A DNA stretch of 64,000 nucleotides from Phocaeicola salanitronis DSM 18170 (GCF_000190575.1 NC_015164.1:1674001-1738000), one strand, 5' to 3'; counted from the stretch's first letter, positions 45,067 to 53,655 are shown. The notes: generated from the letters alone by a model not told the origin. Numbers and translations: made by a program.

Positions 45067-46026
45067 TTAACCCTCCAATACATTATTAATAGGTGTACCG
45101 TTCATCCATGCTTTCAGATTCTCTACCACCTGCGCCATAAGCCTTTCCCGGGCTTCATGAGTAGCCCACGCTATGTGAGGCGTAATGAAACAATTCTTTA
45201 ACTTCAAAAGCGGATTTCCCGGCGAGGGCGGTTCGGACGAGAGCACATCCAGCCCTGCACCAAGCAACTTGCCGCTCATCAAAGCCCGCTCCAACGCCTT
45301 CTCGTCTATCAGGCCTCCCCTGCCCGTATTAATCAGAATCGCTCCTTGCTTCATCAAGGATAAACGGAACGAATTCACCATCTCTTTGGTTTCGGAAGTC
45401 AAGGGGCAATGCAGGCTCACGATATCGCATGTAGAAAACACATCATTCAGCTTCGCCTTCTCGTATTCTTTCGGCAATTTCATATTCATATTATGCGGAC
45501 AAACCACCACTTTCATGCCAAACGCCGAAGCCACCTTAGCCATAGCCTGACCGATATGGCCGAAACCGATTAATCCGATACGTTTCCCCTTCAGTTCTAT
45601 CAGAGGCGTGTCGCGATACGAAAAGTCAGGCTGGGCACTCCATACCCCATTTTGAACCTCACGCGCATAATGACCTACCCGAAGCGCAATATTCAAAATA
45701 TGGGCAAAAGCCATTTGCACCACCGAATCGGTACTGTATGCGGGAATATTGGTCACTACAATCCCCCGCTCGCGGGCAGCATCCAAATCAACGATGTTAT
45801 ATCCTGTAGCCAATACGCCGATATATTTCAAGTCGGGCAAATGCTCGATTGCAGAACGGTTGAGCACCACTTTATTCGTCAATACCACTTCGGCTCCTGC
45901 GGCTCTCCGCACCACGTCCTCCTGCGCCGTACGGTCGTGCACCGTCACCTCTCCCAGTTCGTTCAATTCTTCCCAATCCCGTTCGCCTTGATTCAAGGTA
46001 TATCCATCCAATACTACTATTTTCAT
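45067..46026 (-). CDS. D-2-hydroxyacid dehydrogenase (NAD-dependent)
   Basis: A 319-residue oxidoreductase interconverting 2-keto acids and D-2-hydroxy acids; candidates are glycerate/hydroxypyruvate-type substrates. The substrate domain has LKYIGVLATGYNIVDL. The Rossmann domain has GLIGFGHIGQAMAKVA (about 150), and the catalytic Arg, Glu and His are seen in NTGRGGLIDEKAL, SSEPP and TPHIAWAT. It is most like the group annotated as D-2-hydroxyacid dehydrogenase/glycerate dehydrogenase. The precise substrate is unknown. It lies 15 bp downstream of rarA. Confidence 0.9.
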   Translation of the reverse strand: MKIVVLDGYTLNQGERDWEELNELGEVTVHDRTAQEDVVRRAAGAEVVLTNKVVLNRSAIEHLPDLKYIGVLATGYNIVDLDAARERGIVVTNIPAYSTDSVVQMAFAHILNIALRVGHYAREVQNGVWSAQPDFSYRDTPLIELKGKRIGLIGFGHIGQAMAKVASAFGMKVVVCPHNMNMKLPKEYEKAKLNDVFSTCDIVSLHCPLTSETKEMVNSFRLSLMKQGAILINTGRGGLIDEKALERALMSGKLLGAGLDVLSSEPPSPGNPLLKLKNCFITPHIAWATHEARERLMAQVVENLKAWMNGTPINNVLEG

Positions 46027-46041
46027 ACATTTATTCTTTAA

Positions 46042-47316
46042 TTATTCTTTAAATCTTTCTCCCCATAACTGCACCATGCGGTCCTTCAGCTTCTGTTCAG
46101 CCGGATTCTCTTGCGCATGCCAGAAACGTTGTGCCTGAATCCCGTCCGGCAAGAATTGCTGCACCACAAAATGGTCTTTATAATCGTGTGCATATTTATA
46201 ATTCCGGGCATATCCCAATTGCTTCATCAACTTGGTCGGAGCATTCCGCAAGTGCAAGGGAACAGGCAAGTTCCCTGTATCGCGCACGGTTTCGAGCGCC
46301 GCATTGATGCCCATGTATGCCGAATTGCTCTTCGGGCTTGTCGCAAGATAAACCGTAGCTTCCGCCAAAGGGATACGCCCTTCGGGCCAACCGATTTTCA
46401 TCACGGCATCGAATGCCGCATTTGCCAAAAGCAAGGCGTTGGGGTTCGCCAAGCCGATATCTTCGGATGCCGAGATAACCAGACGCCGGGCAATGAACGC
46501 CGGGTCCTCGCCCCCTTCTACCATGCGTGCAAGCCAATAAAGCGCTCCGTCCGGGTCACTTCCCCGAATGGACTTGATGAAAGCCGAAATGATATCGTAG
46601 TGCATCTCCCCGTCCTTATCGTATGCCAACGGATTCTGCTGCAAACGCTCCACCACTTTCTCGTCCGTAATCACAACCGGCTCCGAATCGTCCGCCTCTA
46701 CCACCAGTTCCAGAATATTAAGCAACTTCCGCGCGTCACCTCCCGAATAGCGGAGCATCGCATCGGTCTCTTCCAGTTCGATGTGTTTCTCCTTTAATAT
46801 ACTGTCCTTCTCCAGCGCGTGATGAAGCAGTTCCAGCAAATCGTCTTTCTCGAGCGGTTTCAACACATAGAGCTGGCATCGCGAAAGCAGGGGACGGATG
46901 ACTTCGAACGAAGGGTTCTCCGTAGTAGCTCCTATCAGTGTCACCACTCCCGTCTCTACCGCTCCCAGCAAGGAATCCTGCTGGGACTTGCTGAACCGGT
47001 GTATCTCGTCGATAAACAGAATCGGGCTTTGGCTGGAAAAAAAACGCCCGTTACGAGCCTTCTCTATGACATCCCGCACTTCTTTTACTCCCGAAGTGAC
47101 CGCACTCAACGTATAGAAAGGAACTTCCAGCCGGTTGGCTATAATCTGAGCCAATGTAGTCTTCCCTACTCCTGGAGGACCCCATAAAATAAAGGAAGAG
47201 ATACGCCCGGCGTCAATCATGCGCCTCAATACAGCCCCCTCTCCCACCAAATGCTTCTGACCTATGTAATCGTCCAACGTCTTCGGACGCATCCGCTCTG
47301 CCAATGGTTGTGCCAT
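46042..47316 (-). CDS. rarA: Replication-associated recombination protein A (RarA/MgsA)
   Basis: A 424-residue clamp-loader-like AAA+ ATPase acting at stalled replication forks. The N-terminus has the family pattern PLAERMRPKTLDDYIGQKHLVG. Walker A is GPPGVGKTTLA (about 45-55), Walker B is LFIDEIHRFSKSQQD (about 100), and sensor 1 is GATTENPSFEV. The C-terminal MgsA tetramerisation domain has SDPDGALYWLARMVEGGEDP and YMGINAALETVR. A minus-strand TACTTTTG -7 element lies at 47337-47344, close to the ATG. Confidence 0.96.
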   Translation of the reverse strand: MAQPLAERMRPKTLDDYIGQKHLVGEGAVLRRMIDAGRISSFILWGPPGVGKTTLAQIIANRLEVPFYTLSAVTSGVKEVRDVIEKARNGRFFSSQSPILFIDEIHRFSKSQQDSLLGAVETGVVTLIGATTENPSFEVIRPLLSRCQLYVLKPLEKDDLLELLHHALEKDSILKEKHIELEETDAMLRYSGGDARKLLNILELVVEADDSEPVVITDEKVVERLQQNPLAYDKDGEMHYDIISAFIKSIRGSDPDGALYWLARMVEGGEDPAFIARRLVISASEDIGLANPNALLLANAAFDAVMKIGWPEGRIPLAEATVYLATSPKSNSAYMGINAALETVRDTGNLPVPLHLRNAPTKLMKQLGYARNYKYAHDYKDHFVVQQFLPDGIQAQRFWHAQENPAEQKLKDRMVQLWGERFKE

Positions 47317-47336
47317 AACTCAAATTTTAAATCATA

Positions 47337-47344
47337 CAAAAGTA
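47337..47344 (-). promoter_or_regulatory. -7 element for rarA
   Basis: The minus strand reads TACTTTTG, a perfect TAnnTTTG, 20 nt before the rarA ATG; the leader would be about 14 nt. No good -33 match is seen. Confidence 0.5.
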
Positions 47345-47410
47345 GCGATTTTCGTAAATCAACAGATAAGGTTGAGGAAAAATTTATAAAAAAGCGCAAA
47401 CATACGGGCA

Positions 47411-47498
47411 TAAAAAAAGCCTCTTTTCACAAAGAAGCTTTTTTAAGTTTTCAATAGGTATTAGTTTTTTTTAAGGTAAAAAGATTGTTTTCAGGATA
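47411..47498 (-). ncRNA. Candidate small RNA between rarA and the HTH-like gene
   Basis: A minus-strand promoter (TTTG 47533-47536; CACCTTTG 47505-47512; 20-nt spacer) points into about 90 nt without an ORF. That stretch ends at a strong hairpin: arms 47413-47426 and 47431-47444, one mismatch, 4-nt loop, then a run of seven T on the minus strand. The transcript would be U- and A-rich between. No Rfam family could be assigned by eye. The rest of 47317-47688 has a second -7-like TACTTTTG (minus, 47627-47634), no gene and AT-rich sequence. Confidence 0.4.
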
Positions 47499-47504
47499 AC
47501 GCTA

Positions 47505-47536
47505 CAAAGGTGAGGCCTTTTTTTGAACTAAACAAA
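47505..47536 (-). promoter_or_regulatory. Promoter of the candidate small RNA
   Basis: On the minus strand TTTG (47533-47536), a 20-nt spacer, then CACCTTTG (47505-47512), one mismatch from TAnnTTTG. No ORF follows; the hairpin terminator at 47413-47444 closes the unit. Confidence 0.45.
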
Positions 47537-47688
47537 TAAAAAAGTATGTCTTTCAACATGTTTTTCGATTTTGTTTCATTTTTCTTTCTTTGCATTCTTT
47601 AAGTGCCTTACCCCTTATTCATGCTACAAAAGTAATAAAAATTCACTAAAACCAAGTCATTCCGCTATCATATTCTGTTAAAAACGTT

Positions 47689-48576
47689 TCATAGCGAAAG
47701 AATCTTCTTCTCTACGATTAAGTCTTCTTTCGTCATCCGAGGCGAAGGAATGTTGCACATACGGATAATATCTTCCGCCTGACAGGTATAATCGTAGTAT
47801 GCCTTTTCTTTTTCATCCAGCACCTCCGGAGCCTTCAGTTCTCCCTTCAGTTTCAAAAACTCGTCGCGCGCTATGCTGTCCGAATATTTTACAAAAAGGA
47901 TGCGCCGCGCCACGGGATTGTAATTATAGTCGAAACACATATACAGGCCGCGCAAGAAAGGCGGACGGTCGTACATCGGAAGCTTCAGGCAAATGTAGAA
48001 CAAAGAGAGTTGGGGCGAAGGGTTCTCGTTGAACATCAGGTACAGGTGGTTGAAGCCGTTCATCAAAGCCGTACCCCAATGGGTCACCCCATACGCATTG
48101 TTATGCCCCACCTCCACATAATTGCCGTTCTCGGCAGGGGCAATCAGGTAGGGTTCAATCTTCAGGCTCCGGCTCCCCGACGAAATGCTATAGCTGATGT
48201 AAATGCCGCTGAAGTTGAACACACGCCCCATCGTCTCCTGCACATTGTTTTCCAACTGTACGAGAAACGGGCATCGGGCATCTTCCGGAACCGCCTTTGC
48301 CTGATAATCCGTGGAGAACAAAGAGTCTTTCAATCGGGCAAGCGAACCGAGCAATTTCTTTTTCGACACATTGTTCACCCACACCAGCGCATTGTTCAAC
48401 GCCTCTTCCTCGCCCATCCCTTTCTCGCGGTTCTTGAAATAAGCGGGAAGCACCGTCGAATAAATAGCCGACAAGACGCTGGGCGAAAAGCCTGCCCGTT
48501 CCGCCATGTCCTTCATCTTGACGCCTTTCTGGCGCAAGAATGTCATGCGGTCGTATATTTCTTTTAATTCCTCCAC
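47689..48576 (-). CDS. Unrecognised protein with HTH-like N-terminus
   Basis: A 295-residue protein that I cannot assign. Residues about 15-45 (RQKGVKMKDMAERAGFSPSVLSAIYSTVLP) look like an XRE-type helix-turn-helix. The middle (about 100-230) is rich in aromatic beta strands (GIYISYSISSGSRSLKIEPYL, MFNENPSPQLSLFYICLKLP), which could be a ligand-binding domain. No signal peptide or membrane helix is seen. The start is uncertain: the frame opens with GTG at 48576, with the first ATG at 48546. It diverges from the phosphonate operon 523 bp away. Confidence 0.7.
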   Translation of the reverse strand: MEELKEIYDRMTFLRQKGVKMKDMAERAGFSPSVLSAIYSTVLPAYFKNREKGMGEEEALNNALVWVNNVSKKKLLGSLARLKDSLFSTDYQAKAVPEDARCPFLVQLENNVQETMGRVFNFSGIYISYSISSGSRSLKIEPYLIAPAENGNYVEVGHNNAYGVTHWGTALMNGFNHLYLMFNENPSPQLSLFYICLKLPMYDRPPFLRGLYMCFDYNYNPVARRILFVKYSDSIARDEFLKLKGELKAPEVLDEKEKAYYDYTCQAEDIIRMCNIPSPRMTKEDLIVEKKILSL

Positions 48577-48709
48577 AATAAAAACAGGGTTTGGGCACGA
48601 AGTTAATCAAAATTCTTCAAATATCCGCCCCGAATCATGCAGATAGTTGCGTTGCCCGATGCATATAGCTGCACCGGCATGTGCCTGTATATGCAAGTTT
48701 GGAAGACAC

Positions 48710-48928
48710 GAAGCGTTACAATTGTTACAAATGACAATTACAAAAGTGTATTTCAACAAGGCGATTCCAGATTCCAATGAGGGAAGACTGACACAACATA
48801 AAATTATATATTATATATATATTATAATATATATAATATATAATTTTTAAAGAAGAAGTTCGCGCCATCGGCTGGCTTACATGAAAAACGGTTTTCAATT
48901 AATTGTAATTGTAACAATTGTAACGCTT
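48710..48928. repeat. Nested inverted repeat upstream of the phosphonate operon
   Basis: A perfect 20-bp inverted repeat (48710-48729 and 48909-48928) encloses a second perfect 18-bp repeat made only of A and T (48801-48818 and 48829-48846). The outer arms contain AATTGTTACA; a further copy of that word is at 49008-49017 just before the operon promoter. It may be a small mobile element or a regulatory region with looping operators. The remaining 48577-48709 holds nothing that I can name. Confidence 0.65.
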
Positions 48929-49041
48929 CCTCATATTACAAACCGGTTTCATTTCCATGTCAGTGTGATGTCTATTTTGTAAAAGAACCGTTTCAGGAAT
49001 GTTTCTGAATTGTTACACGAATATGATTCCTGCTTTATTCA

Positions 49042-49072
49042 TTTTTCCCTTGACGGCAAGGCCCTACTTTTG
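49042..49072 (+). promoter_or_regulatory. Promoter of the phosphonate operon
   Basis: TACTTTTG at 49065-49072 is a perfect TAnnTTTG; TTTT at 49042-49045 is the -33 candidate with a 19-nt spacer. Initiation near 49079 gives a leader of about 21 nt. The word AATTGTTACA (49008-49017) sits 24 nt upstream of the -33 element and could be an operator. Confidence 0.6.
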
Positions 49073-49099
49073 CACCGGAATCAAAACGAGAACAGAAAC

Positions 49100-50461
49100 A
49101 TGAGAACTCAAACACAAACCATACCCGGAAACAAAAAGCCGATGCCCGACTGGCTCTTCGTGCTTTGGGCAGGAGGCACAGCCCTGCTTTCCTATTCCCT
49201 GGCCTATGCCCTGCGCAAGCCTTTCACGGCGGCAGAGTTCGAAGGGCTACAAGTGTACGGGATGGACTACAAGATAGCCGTCAGCATCATCCAATTGCTG
49301 GGTTATGTAAGCGCAAAGTTATTAGGCATCAAGTACATTTCCGAATTAAGACCCGAAGGACGCCTGAAGTTCATCATCGGCTCGGCGGCTTTGTCCGAAA
49401 TCTCGCTCATCGCTTTCGGCGTGCTCCCTATACCTTATAATATAGTGGCGCTCTACTTCAACGGGCTTTCGCTGGGCTGCATGTGGGGAGTGATTTTCAG
49501 TTTCCTCGAAGGGCGGCGCACCACCGACATCCTTGCCAGCATCATGGGCGTAAGCATGGCACTCAGCTCGGGCGTGGCGAAATCGTTAGGCCTTTATGCG
49601 CTCAACCAGCTTCACGTGAGCGAGTTCTGGATGCCTGCCCTCATCGGAGCCGCGGCTTTTCCCCTGCTCTGCTTCACCGGATGGATGATGACCCGCTTCC
49701 CCAGACCTACGGAAGCCGACATCGCTTCGCGTTCAGAACGCGTCACACTGAACGGGCACCAGCGCTGGGCATTGTTCCGCCGGTTCATGCCCCTGCTCAT
49801 CCTGCTTTTCGGAGCCAACCTCCTGCTCACCGTACAACGCGACATCAAGGAAGACTTTATCGTATGCATCATCGATGTACAGACCATCTCTTCGTGGGCA
49901 TTCGCGCAAATCGACTCGATAGCGACCTTTGTCCTGCTGGCTGTATTCGCCTTGCTCGCCACAACCTACAATCACCTGAAGGTGCTTTGCATGTTATTGA
50001 TACTCTCTACATTCGGTATGGGAACCTTGGCGTTCTTAGGGGCGACCGAAGGAAACGAGCATATCCCCACCACCATCTGGCTCTTCCTTCAAAGCCTTTG
50101 CCTGGACATCGCTTACCTGAGCTTCCAGACCATCTTCTTCGAACGCTTCATCGCCTGCTTCAAGATAAAGGGAAACGTGGGGTTCTTCATCATTACCATC
50201 GATTTCGTAGGCTATTTAGGCACACTCGGCTTGTTGCTCTTCAAGGAATTCTGCGCCTCTCACATCGACTGGGCATCCTTCTACAACCACATGAGCCTGT
50301 TCATCGGAGTGGCATGCTGCCTTTCCTTCATCGCCTCGCTGATTTACATGATTTATGCCCGGAAGCGCAAGCAAGGCCCCCTGCCCGAAAAGGCGGAACA
50401 ACCTGAAACAAGAAAGAATGAAAAAGAAAATAATATCTACTTAACAACTTCTGCTATATGA
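49100..50461 (+). CDS. DUF5690 membrane transporter, probably for 2-aminoethylphosphonate
   Basis: A 453-residue protein with about 12 hydrophobic segments and an MFS-like layout. It opens with the family features WAGGTALLSYSLAYALRKPFTAAEFEG and SIIQLLGYVSAKLLGIKYISEL. The Arg-Lys pair at the end of helix 1 recalls sugar-phosphate/organophosphate antiporters of the MFS (recalled similarity, not searched). Its stop overlaps the phnX start by 4 bp, so the two are translationally coupled. Uptake of 2-aminoethylphosphonate is inferred from this. The ATG at 49100 follows the promoter at a sensible distance; upstream in-frame codons would precede the transcription start. Confidence 0.82.
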   Translation: MRTQTQTIPGNKKPMPDWLFVLWAGGTALLSYSLAYALRKPFTAAEFEGLQVYGMDYKIAVSIIQLLGYVSAKLLGIKYISELRPEGRLKFIIGSAALSEISLIAFGVLPIPYNIVALYFNGLSLGCMWGVIFSFLEGRRTTDILASIMGVSMALSSGVAKSLGLYALNQLHVSEFWMPALIGAAAFPLLCFTGWMMTRFPRPTEADIASRSERVTLNGHQRWALFRRFMPLLILLFGANLLLTVQRDIKEDFIVCIIDVQTISSWAFAQIDSIATFVLLAVFALLATTYNHLKVLCMLLILSTFGMGTLAFLGATEGNEHIPTTIWLFLQSLCLDIAYLSFQTIFFERFIACFKIKGNVGFFIITIDFVGYLGTLGLLLFKEFCASHIDWASFYNHMSLFIGVACCLSFIASLIYMIYARKRKQGPLPEKAEQPETRKNEKENNIYLTTSAI

Positions 50462-51258
50462 AAAAGATTGAATGTGTGATTTTAGACTGGGCGGGAACCG
50501 CCGTAGATTATGGATGTTTTGCACCGGTATCGGCTTTCATCGAAAGCTTCCGAAGCCTGGGACTCGAAGTGAGTGCCGCCGAAACACGTGCCCACATGGG
50601 GCTGACCAAGATTGAAGAAATCCGTGCCCTGTTCCGTATCGACCACGTAAGCCAGGCGTTCCGCGAAAAATACGGACGCGACTATAACGAGAATGATATC
50701 CAATCCTGCTACGCCGAATTCCAACGTTTGCTTTTCAGCACCCTGCGCAACTATTCGGGTCCGATAGCGCATGTAGTGGAAACCATCGACACCCTGCGTG
50801 GCATGGGCATCCTGATAGGCTCCACCACAGGATATACCCAAGAGATGATGGACATCGTCATCCCTTCCGCCGCCGAGCAAGGATACAAGGTAGACAATTG
50901 CGTCACCTCGGACAACCTGCCCGCCGGACGCCCTGCACCTTATATGATTTATAAGAATATGTGCGACCTCGCCATTCCTTCCCGCTTCTCGGTATTGAAA
51001 TACGGAGATACGATTTCCGACATCAAGGAAGGCGTGAACGCCGGTGTATGGAGCGTGGGAGTCATCTTGGGAAGCAACGAACTGGGACTGACCGAAGAAG
51101 AAGTGCAAAACATGCCCGAAGAAGAACTGAAAGCACGTATGCTCGAAGTAAGATACCGCATGTATGCCGCCGGAGCACACTATGTAGTGGATTCCATCAA
51201 GGAACTTCCTGCCCTCATCAATGCCATTAACGCACGCATGAATAACGAAACACTTTAA
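50458..51258 (+). CDS. phnX: Phosphonoacetaldehyde hydrolase
   Basis: A 266-residue HAD-superfamily enzyme cleaving phosphonoacetaldehyde to acetaldehyde and phosphate. The nucleophile is D10 (VILDWAGTAVDYG) and the Schiff-base lysine is K51 (HMGLTKIEEIRALF). Both are offset by two residues from the well-studied Bacillus cereus enzyme (D12, K53, from memory). Further HAD motifs are GSTTGYT and KYGDTISDIKEGVNAG. It is translationally coupled to the transporter upstream and followed by phnW. Confidence 0.95.
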   Translation: MKKIECVILDWAGTAVDYGCFAPVSAFIESFRSLGLEVSAAETRAHMGLTKIEEIRALFRIDHVSQAFREKYGRDYNENDIQSCYAEFQRLLFSTLRNYSGPIAHVVETIDTLRGMGILIGSTTGYTQEMMDIVIPSAAEQGYKVDNCVTSDNLPAGRPAPYMIYKNMCDLAIPSRFSVLKYGDTISDIKEGVNAGVWSVGVILGSNELGLTEEEVQNMPEEELKARMLEVRYRMYAAGAHYVVDSIKELPALINAINARMNNETL

Positions 51259-51302
51259 TAATTGAATAACATAATACGTTAGAACTTTAATACCCTTAAA
51301 AT

Positions 51303-52388
51303 ATGAGACCGTATTTATTATTGACCCCCGGACCGTTAACCACAAGTGAAACCGTAAAAGAAGCCATGATGAGCGACTGGTGCACGTGGGACGAAGACTA
51401 TAACGTAGGCATCGTGGAAGTAATCCGCAAAGAACTGGTAGAATTGGCAAGCAGCCGCCCCGAAGAATATACCGCCGTACTGATGCAAGGAAGCGGAAGC
51501 TTCTGCGTAGAAGCGACCTTAGGCTCGGTCATCCGCCCCGAAGACCACCTGCTGGTTGCCGCCAACGGCGCATACGGCAAACGCATGGGGGTAATAGCCG
51601 ACTATTATCACCTGAACTATCACCTGATGAAGTTCGACGAAACCCAACAGGTAGACCCGGCACAGGTAGACGCATACCTGAACGAGCATCCCGAAGTGAC
51701 ACACGTATCGGTAGTGCATTGCGAAACCACCACGGGTGTGCTCAATCCGCTGGAAGCCATCGCCGAGGTTGTAAAACGCCACGATAAAGTGTTGATAGTA
51801 GATGCCATGAGCAGCTTCGGGGGAGTACCCATCGATATGGCGCAATTAGGCATCGACTTCATGATTAGTTCTGCCAACAAATGCATCCAGGGCGTTCCCG
51901 GATTCGGATTCATCTTGGCACGCCGTTCGCTCCTGGAGCAATGCAAAGGCGTAGCACGTTCGCTCTCGCTCGACCTCTACGACCAATGGGAAACCATGGA
52001 AAAAGGACACGGCAAATGGCGCTTTACCTCGCCTACCCATGTAGTACGTGCCTTCATGCAAGCCCTGAACGAACTGAAGGCGGAAGGAGGCATCGCCGCA
52101 CGTCATGCCCGTTATAGTGAAAACCACCGTACACTGGTAGAAGGCATGCGCTCACTGGGATTCCGTACCCTGCTGCCCGATGAAGCACAATCGCCTGTCA
52201 TCACCTCATTCTATTATCCCTCGGCAGATTTCAACTTCAAGGATTTCTACCAAAAGCTGAAAGCGAAAGGCTTTGTCATCTATCCGGGTAAAATCTCTCA
52301 AGCTGATACCTTCCGCATCGGAAACATCGGCGATGTATTCCCATCCGATTTCACACGCCTGGTAGAAGCCATCAAGGAAATCCGGTAA
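51303..52388 (+). CDS. phnW: 2-Aminoethylphosphonate-pyruvate transaminase
   Basis: A 361-residue class V PLP aminotransferase that converts 2-aminoethylphosphonate and pyruvate into phosphonoacetaldehyde and alanine, feeding PhnX. The N-terminal [15 protein letters not shown] and the GSGSFCVEA turn are diagnostic. The PLP-contacting aspartate is D168 ([10 protein letters not shown]) and the PLP lysine is K193 ([15 protein letters not shown]). The C-terminus has [20 protein letters not shown]. Length is typical. With PhnX and the transporter it makes a complete pathway from phosphonate to phosphate. Confidence 0.97.
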   Translation: MRPYLLLTPGPLTTSETVKEAMMSDWCTWDEDYNVGIVEVIRKELVELASSRPEEYTAVLMQGSGSFCVEATLGSVIRPEDHLLVAANGAYGKRMGVIADYYHLNYHLMKFDETQQVDPAQVDAYLNEHPEVTHVSVVHCETTTGVLNPLEAIAEVVKRHDKVLIVDAMSSFGGVPIDMAQLGIDFMISSANKCIQGVPGFGFILARRSLLEQCKGVARSLSLDLYDQWETMEKGHGKWRFTSPTHVVRAFMQALNELKAEGGIAARHARYSENHRTLVEGMRSLGFRTLLPDEAQSPVITSFYYPSADFNFKDFYQKLKAKGFVIYPGKISQADTFRIGNIGDVFPSDFTRLVEAIKEIR

Positions 52389-52410
52389 TTCCCCAAAACG
52401 GATGAATACA

Positions 52411-52570
52411 TCAAAAGGCTGTCTCAAAATAAAGAACGACTATTAAAAAGTAATGTCATCCTGAGCAAAGCGAAGGATCTCGTATGCATCAACTTCTGTT
52501 TTCGAGATCCTTCGCTTACGCTCAGGATGACAAAATGAAAGTTGATTCCAATTTTGAGACAGCCTTTTGA
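52411..52570. mobile_element. 160-bp palindromic element (MITE-like) between phnW and the pRiA4b-like gene
   Basis: Perfect 20-bp terminal inverted repeats (52411-52430 and 52551-52570; AAGGCTGTCTCAAAAT word) enclose inner 28/29-nt arms at 52455-52482 and 52503-52531. The inner arms are built from GTCATCCTGAGC and GCGAAGGATCTCG. The GTCATCCTGAGC word is, from memory, a common dispersed repeat in many bacterial genomes. The element lies between convergent genes and could also stop transcription in both directions. Confidence 0.7.
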
Positions 52571-52585
52571 AACTTTATGTCACCC

Positions 52586-53158
52586 TTATAACTGAGACAA
52601 ATACAGGTTCGTTTCTTCAAGATTAAAGCAATTGGCATCCCAAGTCTCACCGTCTTCCAGCCCCAGCCATTCACGCATTTCTTGAGCCTCTTCTGATTCC
52701 GGGTCTTCTTCCAACAATCCCTTCATATATTCATAGCCAGGCACACCGCCACAATCTTCCGGAGGACAAGTTCCCTTACCTGCCAGACAACGGGCATGCA
52801 AGAGAGCCTCATCGGATACGGCCTCCAATTTGATCGTATGTATCCAGTCATCCCCGAAGTCGTACCAATAAACCAGACTTTTCGAGGAATCTTTTCCCCA
52901 AAAAGTACGCAATTTCAACTTACTTGCATCTTTTCTTGGAACGAAAGAGAAAGCATCCATCTCATCCGGTTCGGATATATAGAAAGAACCGCCGTAAGCT
53001 TTGTCGGAAAAAGAATACAAATGCGCGTTTTCCCACCCAAAGGCTTCTTGGATTACGAAATGGAATTGCTGGAAAGTAAAAGAATCCGGTACCAATATCC
53101 GCCTCCATACAGGCGGTTTGGTGATACCTTTAATCTGAATTTTAAATTGGTAAGTCAT
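52586..53158 (-). CDS. Plasmid pRiA4b ORF-3 family protein
   Basis: A 190-residue protein of the PRiA4_ORF3 domain family. The domain starts at once: YQFKIQIKGITKPPVWRRILV, then the conserved FQQFHFVIQEAFGWENAHLYSF. It contains YWYDFGDDWIHTIKLE and the cysteine-containing CLAGKGTCPPEDCGGVPGY. Function is not established; the family is scattered on plasmids and in accessory regions. It is the first gene of the accessory block that includes hicAB and the restriction system. Confidence 0.88.
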   Translation of the reverse strand: MTYQFKIQIKGITKPPVWRRILVPDSFTFQQFHFVIQEAFGWENAHLYSFSDKAYGGSFYISEPDEMDAFSFVPRKDASKLKLRTFWGKDSSKSLVYWYDFGDDWIHTIKLEAVSDEALLHARCLAGKGTCPPEDCGGVPGYEYMKGLLEEDPESEEAQEMREWLGLEDGETWDANCFNLEETNLYLSQL

Positions 53159-53307
53159 GAGCTATGTATATTTTTGTTTGTTCATCCTCTGTTTGCCACT
53201 TCACTATGCCACCCCTCAAGAACTGCAAATATACGAAAAGATTTTAAATTCTTTTCCGAAAACATCAACAGATTCACTTTCCATATTCCGGTTCCGGCCA
53301 TTCTTGT

Positions 53308-53655
53308 TCACATGGCATATTCATGTTCCAATTCGTTCACGATAGCTTTATTGATGAAGTCATTAATAGTAGTTCCGCTTCCGGCTACAGCCTCGGCCAC
53401 ACGTGAATGAAGCTCCGAAGACATTCTTACGATAAGTTTTCCACTATATGGTTTTTCCGGCTGTACGCCCCGTTCCTTACACCGCGAAAGATAATCGTCA
53501 ACGCCTTCTTCAAAATCCTTACGAAGTTCGTCCACGCTGTTCCCCTCATACAAGATTGTTGCTTTATGCAATCCCTGTACTTTACCGAATAAGCAATTGT
53601 CTTCCGGGCTGAACTCTACAGATCCCGAATAGCCCTTATATTTAAAGAATCCCAT
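53308..53655 (-). CDS. hicB: HicB-family antitoxin
   Basis: A 115-residue antitoxin. The N-terminal HicB RNase-H-like fold starts KYKGYSGSVEFSPEDNCLFGKV, with the family's DELRKDFEEGVDDYL helix. The C-terminus (about 72-110, YSGKLIVRMSSELHSRVAEAV and TTINDFINKAIVNE) is a ribbon-helix-helix DNA-binding domain that would repress the hicAB promoter. It starts 3 bp after the hicA stop, in the common toxin-first order. Confidence 0.92.
   Translation of the reverse strand: MGFFKYKGYSGSVEFSPEDNCLFGKVQGLHKATILYEGNSVDELRKDFEEGVDDYLSRCKERGVQPEKPYSGKLIVRMSSELHSRVAEAVAGSGTTINDFINKAIVNELEHEYAM

Noticed and set aside
48798..48850. AT-only palindrome as an origin-like or plasmid replication element
   Set aside because: No iterons, DnaA boxes or replication gene nearby; explained as the centre of the nested inverted repeat.
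49483..50406. 307-codon plus-strand ORF in another frame over the DUF5690 gene
   Set aside because: Arg/His/Pro-rich frame-shift shadow of a multi-pass membrane protein with clear helices in the main frame.
50482..51450. 322-codon minus-strand ORF opposite phnX
   Set aside because: Shadow of phnX, whose catalytic D10 and K51 are clear on the plus strand.
53160..53307. Possible small gene between hicB and the pRiA4b-like gene
   Set aside because: A plus-strand 62-codon ORF (53157-53345) starts there, but it runs antisense into hicB, has no ribosome-binding site and shows no family pattern.
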